DNA of 55,618 bases from Candidatus Hinthialibacter antarcticus (GTDB lineage: Bacteria > Hinthialibacterota > Hinthialibacteria > Hinthialibacterales > Hinthialibacteraceae). A program made the position numbers and the translations under genes. Each line of letters begins with the position of its first letter. Positions within the stretch are counted from its first letter, which is position 1. The stretch is from the NCBI GenBank assembly GCA_030765645.1, contig JAVCCE010000077.1:1-55618 (forward strand), in the 5' to 3' direction. Positions 17,101-24,741 of the stretch are shown in pieces. Below the pieces are notes generated by a model. It searched no databases. It was given only the letters and a program-made list of their open reading frames with translations, and was not told where the DNA came from.

Positions 17101-17753
17101 GGATCGTCGGCGGCGACGGTTGGGCGTATGACATCGGCTACGGCGGGCTCGATCACGTTCTCGCCTCAGGCCGCAACGTCAACGTCCTGGTTTTGGATAC
17201 CGAAGTCTACTCCAACACCGGCGGTCAGATGTCGAAAGCAACGCCGATGGGCGCAGTCGCAAAATTTGCGGCGGCGGGCCGTCCGATGGGCAAAAAAGAC
17301 ATGGGCATGATCGCCATGTCTTACGGCAACATTTATGTCGCTCATGTGGCCATGGGCGCCAACGACCTGCAAACCGTCAAAGCGTTTATCGAAGCCGAAG
17401 CCTATGACGGACCGTCATTGATTCTCGCTTACAGCCACTGCATCGCGCACGGTATCAATATGCGTACCGGCAACGATACGCAAAAGCAGGCGGTTGATAG
17501 CGGTCACTGGCCGTTATATCGCTACAATCCTGACCTGATCAAGGAAAACAAGAATCCGCTGCAATTGGATTCACGCGATCCGAAGATTTCCTTCCAGGAT
17601 TTCGCATACAACCAAACGCGCTTCAAAATGCTCACCAAGAGCAAACCCGAACGCGCGCGCGAATTGCTCAAAAAAGCGCAGGAAGATGTGACCAGCCGTT
17701 GGAGCCTCTATCGGCAAATGGCTGACATGAAATACGGACAGTCAGACGAGTAA
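14187..17753 (+). CDS. nifJ: Pyruvate:ferredoxin (flavodoxin) oxidoreductase, single-chain
   Basis: An 1188-residue protein, the normal length for the homodimeric enzyme that converts pyruvate and CoA to acetyl-CoA, CO2 and reduced ferredoxin. Domain order is complete: the pyrimidine-binding and core domains at 1-400 (with YPITPSSPMGE near residue 30), the gamma domain at 410-620, two 4Fe-4S clusters (CIQCAKCSMACP near 695 and CTGCGACVHICP near 752), a further cysteine site in ACSGCGE, and the thiamine-diphosphate domain with GGDGWAYDIGYGG near 975. The enzyme is cytoplasmic and oxygen-sensitive, implying anaerobic or microaerobic metabolism. The pyrD-like gene follows after 33 bases. Confidence 0.96.
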   Translation: MARRMVTLDGNQAAAHVAHKTNEVCAIYPITPSSPMGEFSDQWSSEGKTNIWGVVPDVVALQSEGGASGSVHGALQAGALTTTFTASQGLLLMIPNMFKIAGELTSTVFHVTARSVACQALSIFGDHSDVMATRTTGFALLASNSIQEIMDFALISQAASLESRIPFVHFFDGFRSSHEVMKVEELTVDDMKAMICDDLVRAHRDRALSPDHPVIRGTAQNPDVYFQGRETVNTFYNVCPDIVQKQMDKFAELTGRQYNLFDYVGAPDAENVIMLMGSGAEAAHEMVEHMNANGEKVGVLKVRLYRPFSMKHFVNALPKSVKNIAVLDRTKEPGAGGEPLYLDVVNALYEAVNDGVAPFSAIPKVICGRYGLSSKEFTPAMIKAVFENLASAKPKNHFTIGIIDDVTHTSLDFDPTFSIESNEVVRGMFYGLGSDGTVGANKNSIKIIGEGTDNYAQGYFVYDSKKAGSVTVSHLRFGSKPIRSTYLINSANFIGCHQFVFLEKYDVLASAAEGAVFLLNSSYGADEVWDKIPRRVQDHIVNKKLKFYVIDAYKVARESRMGVRINTIMQTCFFKISGVLPPDEAIQAIKDAIQKSYGAKGEEIVKMNNNAVDHSVSNLYEVKVPATATGTIAIPPVVSPDAPKFVQEVIAPIIAGKGDEVPVSLMPVDGTFPLSTTRWEKRNIALEIPVWDEAVCIQCAKCSMACPHAAIRVKIYDGASVNGKPPTFKMDDARGKEFEGMKFTLQVAPEDCTGCGACVHICPAKNKQEPSKKAINMVDQVPLRESERENWDYFLGLPDIDRTKLKLNTIKGSQLCEPLFEFSGACSGCGETPYVLLMTQLFGDRALVANATGCSSIYGGNLPTTPYAANKDGRGPAWSNSLFEDNAEFGFGYRLAIDQNNRFAKVLLERLAPQIGDQLVQEILNADQSDEAGLAAQRDRVAALKSKLGGGDSNDAKHLLNIADYLVKKSVWIVGGDGWAYDIGYGGLDHVLASGRNVNVLVLDTEVYSNTGGQMSKATPMGAVAKFAAAGRPMGKKDMGMIAMSYGNIYVAHVAMGANDLQTVKAFIEAEAYDGPSLILAYSHCIAHGINMRTGNDTQKQAVDSGHWPLYRYNPDLIKENKNPLQLDSRDPKISFQDFAYNQTRFKMLTKSKPERARELLKKAQEDVTSRWSLYRQMADMKYGQSDE

Positions 17754-17786
17754 ACATCGAGGCGATACAACGAAAGGAACGGCGTC

Positions 17787-18776
17787 ATGGATTTGTCAAC
17801 GACATATATGGGACTCCAACTCAAGAACCCGATCGTGCCCTCCAGCTCGCCCTTGTCGCGTGAAATCGACACCGTCAAGCGAATGGAAGACGCAGGCGCA
17901 TCAGCAATTGTGTTATGGTCTTTGTTCGAAGAACAACTGCAATTCGAATCACAGGAGTTGTCCCACTTTTTAGATTACGGGACCGAAAGTTTCGGCGAAG
18001 CGCTTAGCTACTTCCCCGAAGCGGAAGATTACAACGTCGGCCCCGACGGTTATCTGGAGCACATCCAGAAACTGAAACAAACCGTCGATATCCCCATCAT
18101 CGGAAGCCTCAACGGCGTCTCGACCGGCGGGTGGATCGACTATGCCAAAAAGTTAGAAGAAGCGGGCTGCGATGCGATGGAACTCAACGTCTATTACATC
18201 CCGACCAAAACCGACCTGAACGGCGCGAGCGTTGAAGATATTTATCTCGACGTGCTCAAAGCGGTCAAGTCGGCGGTCAAGATTCCCGTTGCGATGAAGC
18301 TCAGCCCCTATTTCACCTCAATGGCGAATATGGCCAATCAATTGTCGGATGCGGGCGCGGATGCGCTGGTCATGTTCAACCGCTTCTATCAGCCTGATAT
18401 CGACATCGACACGCTTGAAGTCAAGCCGAACCTGCTGCTCAGTACGCCGCAGGAAATGCGCTTGCCATTGCGTTGGATCGCGCTGCTATACGGTCGAGTC
18501 GCCATTGATATGGCGGCTACCACCGGAATTCACACCGCGCAAGACGTGATTAAGTCGATGATGTCCGGCGCAAAAGTGGCGATGATGTGTTCGGCGCTGC
18601 TGCGTTACGGCGTTGACCATATTGGCAAGGTGCTCGATGAAACCAAACTCTGGATGGAAGAACACGAATATGATTCCATCAAACTCATGCAAGGCAGCAT
18701 GAGCCAGAAAGCCTGCCCCGAACCGGCGGCCTTCGAGCGCGCAAACTATATGAAGACGCTGCAAAGTTACGTATAA
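17787..18776 (+). CDS. Dihydroorotate-dehydrogenase-like protein partnered with NifJ
   Basis: A 329-residue TIM-barrel flavoprotein of the dihydroorotate dehydrogenase superfamily. It begins [24 protein letters not shown] and has the FMN-phosphate region near the C-terminus ([25 protein letters not shown]). MELNVYYIP replaces the usual ELNxSCPN motif of true PyrD, so it probably does not act in pyrimidine synthesis. Genes of this type commonly lie next to nifJ in diverse anaerobes; the actual substrate is unknown to me. AAGGAA precedes the start, and a strong terminator follows, so nifJ and this gene appear to be a two-gene operon. Confidence 0.85.
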   Translation: MDLSTTYMGLQLKNPIVPSSSPLSREIDTVKRMEDAGASAIVLWSLFEEQLQFESQELSHFLDYGTESFGEALSYFPEAEDYNVGPDGYLEHIQKLKQTVDIPIIGSLNGVSTGGWIDYAKKLEEAGCDAMELNVYYIPTKTDLNGASVEDIYLDVLKAVKSAVKIPVAMKLSPYFTSMANMANQLSDAGADALVMFNRFYQPDIDIDTLEVKPNLLLSTPQEMRLPLRWIALLYGRVAIDMAATTGIHTAQDVIKSMMSGAKVAMMCSALLRYGVDHIGKVLDETKLWMEEHEYDSIKLMQGSMSQKACPEPAAFERANYMKTLQSYV

Positions 18777-18827
18777 CCTGAATGGGACTGTTGTCCCACG
18801 GGTTGGTCAGCGGAACAATCAATAATA

Positions 18828-18861
18828 AACGCCGGTTGGGTTTTCCCGACCGGCGTTTTTG
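18828..18861 (+). terminator. Rho-independent terminator of the nifJ operon
   Basis: AACGCCGGTTGGG pairs with CCCGACCGGCGTT around a TTTT loop, with one internal T-G position, followed by a T run. This is a textbook intrinsic terminator. Confidence 0.92.
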
Positions 18862-18881
18862 TTGTCTGTATCAGCGAGTCA

Positions 18882-19163
18882 TTACGGTTGCTTTCGCAAC
18901 ACAATTTTAATTGAAATATATGGGAGTAAAAAGAAGAGCATGACGGCCATTTTCCAAAACATCAGCCCCATATACATCATGATGTCAAATTGCTGGCGGC
19001 TGAAAGATCCAAACTGAGAATGAATCGAATAGGCGAAATCCATAAATCCAATCAAGATGAACCCGAACCAAATCAGCAAAATTCCGAATCCAATTACTGT
19101 ACACCAAAATAAGACGCTGGCGGTGAGTTGTAATGCGGCTTTTGAGTCTTCTGTTACGCTCAT
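18882..19163 (-). CDS. Small two-pass membrane protein, DUF6868-like
   Basis: A 93-residue protein started at ATG 19163, which follows GGGGAAAG; a longer frame upstream looks non-coding. Two hydrophobic segments, at about residues 12-36 (VLFWCTVIGFGILLIWFGFIL) and 62-85, flank a loop with SIHSQFGSFSRQQFD. The WCTVI(N/G)(F/Y)GILL start and the LHxxxFxxSxxQFD loop are as I remember the DUF6868 family, which has no known function. It sits on the minus strand between the nifJ terminator and a second small membrane gene. Confidence 0.65.
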   Translation of the reverse strand: MSVTEDSKAALQLTASVLFWCTVIGFGILLIWFGFILIGFMDFAYSIHSQFGSFSRQQFDIMMYMGLMFWKMAVMLFFLLPYISIKIVLRKQP

Positions 19164-19252
19164 GGCTTTCCCCTTTGCCGTGTTTTTCTTGACCATAAAT
19201 GATGCTTTAGAGAATGTGAATGGGAATGATGGGGAGGCGGGGTAAAATAAAT

Positions 19253-19277
19253 CGGGGCCTCTCAAATGTAGGCCCCG
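19253..19277 (-). terminator. Terminator downstream of the 53-residue membrane protein gene
   Basis: CGGGGCCT and AGGCCCCG form a perfect 8-bp stem with a 9-base loop. On the minus strand it is followed by ATTTATTTT, so it probably ends the transcript of the gene at 19302-19463. It lies upstream of the DUF6868-like gene, which would then need its own promoter. Confidence 0.7.
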
Positions 19278-19301
19278 GCAGGAAAGTCAAAAAAACGCGC
19301 G

Positions 19302-19463
19302 TTAAATCGAGACGTAAAAGAAAACGAAGGCGTAAAATAGCGCTGTGATAATCGCGGCGTACATCAAGGGTTTTTTGTGAAAATCCCACCCGTAGGCTTC
19401 GTATTGGTTGTCGTCAATTGACTGTTTGTCTACCTGTGAATTCTCATCAATATGTTCGTTCAT
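19302..19463 (-). CDS. Small single-pass membrane protein of unknown function
   Basis: A 53-residue protein started at ATG 19463, which has AGGAG 7 bases upstream. Residues 1-30 are acidic and polar (NEHIDENSQVDKQSIDDNQYE), then GWDFHKKPLMYAAIITALFYAFVFFYVSI gives one C-terminal membrane segment. Such tail-anchored small proteins often accompany transporters or respiratory complexes, but no partner is evident here. It is followed by its own terminator. I do not recognise a family. Confidence 0.6.
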   Translation of the reverse strand: MNEHIDENSQVDKQSIDDNQYEAYGWDFHKKPLMYAAIITALFYAFVFFYVSI

Positions 19464-20138
19464 CAGACACTCCTGCCATCGGTTTTGCAGCATAATTCAG
19501 TATATGCTTGATTCTAAGAAATACGTATGGCTGAAACAAAAGTGGCGATAAAAAACACTTATTCGTCATCTTTCTTTCAATGTTAAACTATTTTGCAATT
19601 AAAGGTGTAATTTATTTACACCTTCTGCTTACTTCATCCTATTGGTCTATAGAATTGGATAACAAATGGTTCAAATGTTTCCACTCTGCGCGATTCGTTC
19701 CATATAAGAATCTAACTCTCAAATTCTCTTGAGTTTATGTCTGAGGGCTTTAGTGCGTTTCGATTGTGGAAGTATTGGGATGGAAGGAACGTTCCGAGTT
19801 TAAGTTTAGAAAATTTAACGAAATATTATCATCAATACAAAAATTTTGATGAAGTGTGGTATAAACGTTCCAGTAAAATGCAATTTTCTATTGCCAAAGC
19901 AATTTTTTTCCCTTAAAGTATTGATTGTACGTAACCTTTGGGTTTCGATCGAAAATAAAAGAGCTTTTCTTCAATTTTACTCGTCTTGTATATTAAACAA
20001 GATTAGCAGAGTTTCTTTTTGGTCGAAATGATAAAAAAAAGTTGCATGTAGTAATAACCATTTTGTTATTTAATTTTGCCCTGATTGAATTTAAGCGTGA
20101 GAGATCATGGGGATTCTTCCTCCCTGGAGATGATGAGT
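19464..20138. other. Long AT-rich intergenic region before the sensor kinase gene
   Basis: About 675 bases without a convincing gene; the only open frame (61 codons, 19846-20031) has neither ribosome binding site nor coding character. The palindrome GGAACGTTCC lies at about 19786-19795, and AACGTTCC recurs near 19864, so it may be an operator. The region must hold divergent promoters for the small membrane gene and the kinase operon. Confidence 0.4.
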
Positions 20139-20957
20139 ATGGAAAACGCGATTAAGCGCGTAGAAATGTCTCAATCTACGGATGCTTCAAACGGGCAGCA
20201 CTTTGAAATTCATGCGCAAACGTTGGCGCAAATGGAAAAACTCGCGGCGATTGGTCAACTGTCGTCAAGCGTAGCGCATGAAATGCGCAACTTGCTTGGC
20301 GTGATCCGCAACGCTGCGTTTAACATAGACCGGGCCTTGCCTGATTGCGACCCCTCCTTACAGCGAAACCTCGATATGATTAATCGAAGCGTAGGGCGGG
20401 CGAGACAGTTTATTGATAACCTTCTTAACTTGTCGAGAATGCCAGCGGGCGCTGAAGAAGTGATCGACATCGGCGCCGCTGTGGGTGAATTGTTGGTGTT
20501 GTTTTATAAAGAAATGGAATGGCGCAACATTGAACTGGTTCGTCATTACGAAACGCTTTGCATCTTTCATATCGACCGCAACCGCTTGCAAGAATGCATC
20601 CTCAATTTAGTCATCAACGCGATCCAAAGTATGGACCACGACGGCATTCTGACCGTCCGGGTTGAGCCTTGGCGTAAAGGCGTACGCATTCAGATCGAAG
20701 ATACAGGCTGCGGCATCGCTCCCGAGATGTTGTCGGATATTTTTAACCGCTTCTTTACCACCAAGGCCAACGGCGAAGGCACCGGACTGGGGCTGACCAT
20801 TTCAAAAACGCTTGCCCATGAAATGGGTGGCGAGATTCATGTCGAAAGTACGATTGGCGAAGGCAGCGTGTTTACCATTTTGCTGCCGCTGCTTTCCGCC
20901 GCCAGTCATGCGGGGCCTGAACCCATCAAGGCGCCGTCTTTGGTTAAAGTGAAATAA
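20139..20957 (+). CDS. NtrB-like soluble sensor histidine kinase
   Basis: A 272-residue kinase started at ATG 20139, which has GGAG 9 bases upstream; an open frame continues to a TTG at 20085 but is less well placed. There is no membrane segment and only about 30 residues before the dimerisation helix, so no sensory domain is encoded. The H box is SSSVAHEMRNLLGVI with H47. The ATPase domain has ECILNLVINAIQSM (N box), IEDTGCGI, FFTTKANGEGTGLGLTI. It should phosphorylate the NtrC-type regulator encoded 16 bases downstream. Signal input must come from a partner protein or from an intracellular condition. Confidence 0.88.
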   Translation: MENAIKRVEMSQSTDASNGQHFEIHAQTLAQMEKLAAIGQLSSSVAHEMRNLLGVIRNAAFNIDRALPDCDPSLQRNLDMINRSVGRARQFIDNLLNLSRMPAGAEEVIDIGAAVGELLVLFYKEMEWRNIELVRHYETLCIFHIDRNRLQECILNLVINAIQSMDHDGILTVRVEPWRKGVRIQIEDTGCGIAPEMLSDIFNRFFTTKANGEGTGLGLTISKTLAHEMGGEIHVESTIGEGSVFTILLPLLSAASHAGPEPIKAPSLVKVK

Positions 20958-20973
20958 TGGAGCGCAACCCCGG

Positions 20974-22362
20974 ATGAACACGGCTACGTTAAATTCTTCT
21001 CTTCGCGTCTTGGTTGTCGATGACGAGCCAGACATGGTGACAACGCTCACCCAATTGCTGCAACAAGATGGGTGCAGCGTTGATACGGCTTGCAGTGCGC
21101 AGGAAGCATTGACCTTTCTCGACACGCAAGGCTATGACTTGGTATTGAGTGATTTGTCTATGCCGGGCATGGATGGCGTTGAACTCCTGCGTGAAGTCAA
21201 AACCCGCAACGCCGCCGCCGAGGTGGTGATTATTACCGGGTATGGAACCATCCACAGCGCCGTCGAAGCCATGCGGGTGGGCGCGTTTAATTATTTAATC
21301 AAACCAGTCGAACCGGAAGAAATTTTGGCCGCCGCTGAACGCGTACGTCGCCGTCTTTTCGTTGAACCCAGCGAAGGCGTGAGCGCAAGCGATGGGTTCC
21401 GTTTTCATAAATTGATTGGTCGTTCGCCGCGCATGCGCAAAATTTTTTCGCTGATTCCAAAAGTCGCGCGGATGCACGGGTCGGTGTTGATTCAGGGCGA
21501 AAGCGGCGCGGGTAAAGAACTGGTCGCGCAGGCGATTCATGTTTGCAGTCCGCGTTCTAAAAAACGGTTTGTGCCCATCGACTGCGGTGCGCTGACGGAG
21601 ACGCTGCTCGAAAGCGAATTGTTTGGACACAAGCAAGGTTCGTTTACCGGTTCGACGTCTGATCGCGTGGGCATGATCGAGTCGGCGCACGGCGGTACAT
21701 TGCTGTTGGATGAAATCGGCAACTCGACCGCGCATTTGCAGTCGCGTTTATTACGCGTCATCGAAGAAAAAATGGTGCGTCGTATTGGCGAGAACAGTTC
21801 GATCTCCGTCGATGTTCGCATTTTGGCCGCATCGAACATTGACCTGTGTGATATGGTCGAGAAGGGAAACTTTCGCGAAGATTTATATTACCGCCTCTGC
21901 GGATTTGTGATCGACATCCCGCCGTTGCGCGAACGCAAAGAAGACATCCCGTTGTTGGTGCAGCACTTTATCGAAACCAACGCTGAACTGTATGACAAAA
22001 TTCCGACGGCGTTCAGTGCGGAAGCGATGGACGCGTTAATGCAATATCAATGGCCCGGCAATGTACGCGAACTGCGCGTGGTGGTTGATCGCGCGGTCGC
22101 GTTGGCGGAGGGGCCGATTATAGATAAGAAGGATTTGATTTTTAGTCGTTCGTTTCGTACCAGCGCCCCTCCGGCGAGCGGCATGAATGACTTCGCGCCT
22201 GTAATTGAAACGCCGTTCTATGACGCGGTGGAAACCTATGAACGGCGCTATCTGGAAGAACTGTTAGAACGAACCAACGGCAATATCTCGCAGGCTTCGC
22301 AACTATCAGGCGCCAGCCGAAAAACGATTCGTGAAAAAGGCCGCAAGTTTGGGTTGCTCTAA
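20974..22362 (+). CDS. NtrC-family sigma-54 activator, response regulator
   Basis: A 462-residue protein with a receiver domain (D60, K110), a central AAA+ domain (Walker A GESGAGKE at 175-182, Walker B GGTLLLDEIGN) and a C-terminal Fis-type helix-turn-helix (ISQASQLSGASRKTIREK). The sigma-54 contact loop reads GSFTGS at 222-227 instead of GAFTGA; the essential F-T-G is kept. Phosphorylation by the kinase encoded immediately upstream should let it activate sigma-54 promoters. Its targets are unknown. A bidirectional terminator lies 36 bases after the stop. Confidence 0.92.
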   Translation: MNTATLNSSLRVLVVDDEPDMVTTLTQLLQQDGCSVDTACSAQEALTFLDTQGYDLVLSDLSMPGMDGVELLREVKTRNAAAEVVIITGYGTIHSAVEAMRVGAFNYLIKPVEPEEILAAAERVRRRLFVEPSEGVSASDGFRFHKLIGRSPRMRKIFSLIPKVARMHGSVLIQGESGAGKELVAQAIHVCSPRSKKRFVPIDCGALTETLLESELFGHKQGSFTGSTSDRVGMIESAHGGTLLLDEIGNSTAHLQSRLLRVIEEKMVRRIGENSSISVDVRILAASNIDLCDMVEKGNFREDLYYRLCGFVIDIPPLRERKEDIPLLVQHFIETNAELYDKIPTAFSAEAMDALMQYQWPGNVRELRVVVDRAVALAEGPIIDKKDLIFSRSFRTSAPPASGMNDFAPVIETPFYDAVETYERRYLEELLERTNGNISQASQLSGASRKTIREKGRKFGLL

Positions 22363-22398
22363 CCGGGGCGGTCGTTCATCAAAAAAAGCCAACAAAAA

Positions 22399-22428
22399 AA
22401 CAGGGACGCTGCAATCGGCGCCCCTGTT
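22399..22428. terminator. Bidirectional terminator between convergent genes
   Basis: AACAGGG pairs with CCCTGTT, then after one A-C mismatch CGC with GCG, around an 8-base loop. A run of seven A on the left gives a T run for minus-strand transcripts, so it ends the oxidoreductase gene well. TTCTTGTTT on the right serves the plus strand less strongly. Confidence 0.85.
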
Positions 22429-22453
22429 CTTGTTTCGTATGGTTTTGCTGTGA

Positions 22454-23776
22454 TTAAATTTTGTGCATGGGCAGTTTCCACGGCGCGCGGTATTCGCGTT
22501 GGAACTGCGGGCAATCCATCGCCGACGGTTCGTTGGTGATGACCTCGCGGTCTGCGTCCCACTCGAGTTTCATGCCGGTGCGGAACGAAATGTTGGCGAG
22601 GTGACAAAGCGCCGTAGTTTTGTGCATCGACTCGATGTCAGAGCGCGGCTTATTGCGCGTCTTCATGCAATCAATAAAGTTGGCCTGATGGCTCTCTTTG
22701 ATTTCGTTGATAGTTTCCGGTTTCTTGTCGCCCAGGCGGTCGCCTTCGGGGAAGACTTCCCACTTGCCGCGATTGACGCCGAACTGTCCGTTGCGCCCGA
22801 TCCATTCCGCGCCGTGTCCGGCGGAGAAGCCGTCGACGCCGCGTCCGTTGCCCCAGCGCACTTCCCAATGTAAAACAAAACTGGGGAACTTAAAGATCGC
22901 GACTTGCGTATCGGGGGTGTCGCGTCCGTCTTTGATGAAGAAGTTATCGCCGAATGATGACACTTCGAGCGGGTCCCATTCGCCCATCGCGAGGCAGACG
23001 ATGTCCATCATGTGGACGCCCCAGTCAGCCGTCTGTCCGCCGGCGAAATCAAACCACCAGCGCCAGTCCCAGTGGAAGCGGTTCGATTGGAACAGCGAGA
23101 AGGGGGCGGGTCCGAGCCACATATCGTAATCGACGCCTTCGGGCGCCTGGCTTGGGTAATGGAAACCCATGCCGTCGCTGTTGCCGAGCAGCCAGGCGCG
23201 GCACATGGTGATGTCGCCCAACGCGCCGGAACGGACAAAGTCGATAGCGTCGACGAAATGCTGGACGCTGCGCTGCCACGAGCCGATCTGTACCACGCGC
23301 CCGTATTTCTTCGCGGCGTTGACCATGGCGCGGCCTTCGACGATGTTGTGCGAGATGGGCTTTTCACAGAAGACGTCCAGCCCCAGCTCGCAAGCGGAGA
23401 TAAAGGGGATCGCGTGCCAGTGGTCGGGAGTGCCGATGTTGATCGCGTCGAGGTCTTTGTTATCGAGCAGATAGCGGAAATCTTTATGCGGTTTGGGGCG
23501 CATCGACTGGCGTTCTTCAAACTCGTTGTTAAATTTTTCGAGCTCGCGGGCGTCGACGTCGCAGGCGTCAGTGACGCGCACGTTGGGGACTTGGATCAGT
23601 TCGCGGGCGTTGTGTTTTCCCTGACCGCGTACGCCGATGCAGCCGATGTTGATGGTATCATTCGCGCCCAGCACCTTACCGGTGAACGGAGCCGAGGTCA
23701 TGGCGGCGACAGTGAATCCAGCGGTTTTGGCGAAACGGCGCCGGGTGGGTTTGGATGTTTCCTTATTCGTGCTCAT
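22454..23776 (-). CDS. Tat-exported Gfo/Idh/MocA family oxidoreductase
   Basis: A 440-residue protein started at ATG 23776 with GGAG upstream. The N-terminus TRRRFAKTAGFTVAAMTSAP is a Tat signal. Then INIGCIGVRGQGKHN is a Rossmann NAD(P)-binding motif, and DKDLDAINIGTPDHWH plus CEKPISHNI are the conserved Gfo/Idh/MocA sites, where the lysine of EKP is usually essential. The C-terminal half has the WWFDFAGGQTADWGVHMMD substrate-side motif frequent in secreted members from Planctomycetes-like genomes. It probably acts on a sugar or inositol derivative in the periplasm with tightly bound cofactor. It is a single-gene unit ending at the shared terminator. Confidence 0.9.
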   Translation of the reverse strand: MSTNKETSKPTRRRFAKTAGFTVAAMTSAPFTGKVLGANDTINIGCIGVRGQGKHNARELIQVPNVRVTDACDVDARELEKFNNEFEERQSMRPKPHKDFRYLLDNKDLDAINIGTPDHWHAIPFISACELGLDVFCEKPISHNIVEGRAMVNAAKKYGRVVQIGSWQRSVQHFVDAIDFVRSGALGDITMCRAWLLGNSDGMGFHYPSQAPEGVDYDMWLGPAPFSLFQSNRFHWDWRWWFDFAGGQTADWGVHMMDIVCLAMGEWDPLEVSSFGDNFFIKDGRDTPDTQVAIFKFPSFVLHWEVRWGNGRGVDGFSAGHGAEWIGRNGQFGVNRGKWEVFPEGDRLGDKKPETINEIKESHQANFIDCMKTRNKPRSDIESMHKTTALCHLANISFRTGMKLEWDADREVITNEPSAMDCPQFQREYRAPWKLPMHKI

Positions 23777-23905
23777 TCGCTTGCTCCTCGATAGGGTAAT
23801 GTCTTTCCGAACCAATACGATCCTTTGAATGATGCGGGAAATCCTAGAAATAATTAAGGGGAATGACGGCGGGGGATTGAGTCATTTATTCTTCCTCTGA
23901 TAGAA

Positions 23906-23924
23906 CCTGCCTGCCGCAGGCGGG
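23906..23924. repeat. Short GC-rich palindrome
   Basis: CCTGCCGCAGG (23910-23920) is a perfect palindrome around one C and extends by four further pairs including a T-G wobble (23906-23924). It resembles a short REP-like hairpin of the kind scattered between genes; there is no T run, so it is not a good terminator. Confidence 0.4.
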
Positions 23925-23975
23925 GGTAAGGATGCAATGACACGGAGTTTACATTTCAAGACAGTTGCTATCGGT

Positions 23976-24042
23976 CTTGGGTGAATTTCGAATTTGCTTC
24001 AAGGGCTGGCTTCATTTCATTCAGCCTTGGCTCGCCACCCAG
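23976..24042. repeat. 60-bp direct repeat, copy 1
   Basis: CTTGGGTG...GCTTCAAGGGCTGGCTTCATTTCATTCAGCCTT...GCCACCCA is repeated at 24598-24657 with few changes. The inner part GGCTGGCTTCATTTCATTCAGCC is itself an imperfect inverted repeat. The two copies flank the split-barrel gene at 24133-24504. Confidence 0.75.
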
Positions 24043-24132
24043 TCAGAAATAAGTAATCGGGCCTACCTGATTTGACAGAAGCCGATAGTATGAAACCAGA
24101 GCAAACATAATGAGTAATAGCTGGAGAATTTA

Positions 24133-24504
24133 ATGTTCAACGAAAAATTTTTGGAAGTCATAGAAAAAGAAGGCGTCGTTTCTATTGTCTCATGCGCGAA
24201 TAATGAAGCGCATGTCTCAAACTCCTGGAACAGTTACCTTGTAATACCAAAAGATGGCACCCTCTTTATCCCTGCCTGGAAAATGAGAAAGACCGAGAAA
24301 AACATACAAAAGAATAACAAGGTATTACTCACCGTTGGGAGCAAAGAGGTCGTAGGGACTATGGGCCCGGGCGCGGGTTTTTTGGTCGAAGGTACTGCAA
24401 GATTCATATCTTCCGGCCCAGACTTTGATCTGATGAAAGAGAAGTTTTCTTTTGTTACCCGTGTTCTAGAAATTACCGTTAATTCGATTACACAAACGAT
24501 ATGA
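24133..24504 (+). CDS. Pyridoxamine 5'-phosphate oxidase-like split-barrel protein
   Basis: A 123-residue protein with the split beta-barrel pattern of small FMN or F420-binding proteins: residues 13-22 VVSIVSCANN, 25-38 AHVSNSWNSYLVIP, 43-57 LFIPAWKMRKTEKNI and a middle strand VLLTVGSKEV with GAGFLVEGTARF. Such proteins reduce or bind flavins, haem or oxidised substrates; the substrate here is unknown. TGGAGA upstream of the ATG is the ribosome binding site. Base composition is lower in GC than the flanking genes, and it lies between two copies of a 60-bp repeat, which suggests it may have arrived as a cassette. Confidence 0.72.
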   Translation: MFNEKFLEVIEKEGVVSIVSCANNEAHVSNSWNSYLVIPKDGTLFIPAWKMRKTEKNIQKNNKVLLTVGSKEVVGTMGPGAGFLVEGTARFISSGPDFDLMKEKFSFVTRVLEITVNSITQTI

Positions 24505-24597
24505 ATTTTATTGAGGCTTTTTTTGACGCGGTCGGTTTGGTTGCGCTTTATTAAACCTCTATTTTTTAAGCGTTGATAATGGTGGGGCTTGGGTGTA

Positions 24598-24657
24598 ACT
24601 CGATTCGCTTCAAAGGCTGGCTTCATTTCATTCAGCCTTGCCCTTGCCGCCCAACCG
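24598..24657. repeat. 60-bp direct repeat, copy 2
   Basis: This is the second copy of the repeat at 23976-24042, in the same orientation and about 620 bases away. It keeps the core GGCTGGCTTCATTTCATTCAGCC exactly. A minus-strand open frame over it (24234-24737) follows the repeat rather than a gene. Confidence 0.75.
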
Positions 24658-24741
24658 TAAAACGCGCGAGATATCATTTGCTCTCTCCTTGATGTATTCT
24701 CTTCCCGAATAATATAAAAAATATTTACGAAAGACAAGAGA

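Noticed and set aside
19846-20031. 61-codon plus-strand open frame before the kinase gene
   Set aside because: No ribosome binding site, AT-rich codons and no recognisable pattern; probably chance.
23012-23794. 260-codon plus-strand open frame opposite the Gfo/Idh/MocA gene
   Set aside because: It is a mirror frame of a GC-rich gene whose own protein has all family motifs.
24234-24737. 167-codon minus-strand open frame overlapping the split-barrel gene and repeat copy 2
   Set aside because: It runs antisense to a gene with clear family motifs and a ribosome binding site, and its RLNEMKPAFEAN part is simply a translation of the repeat.
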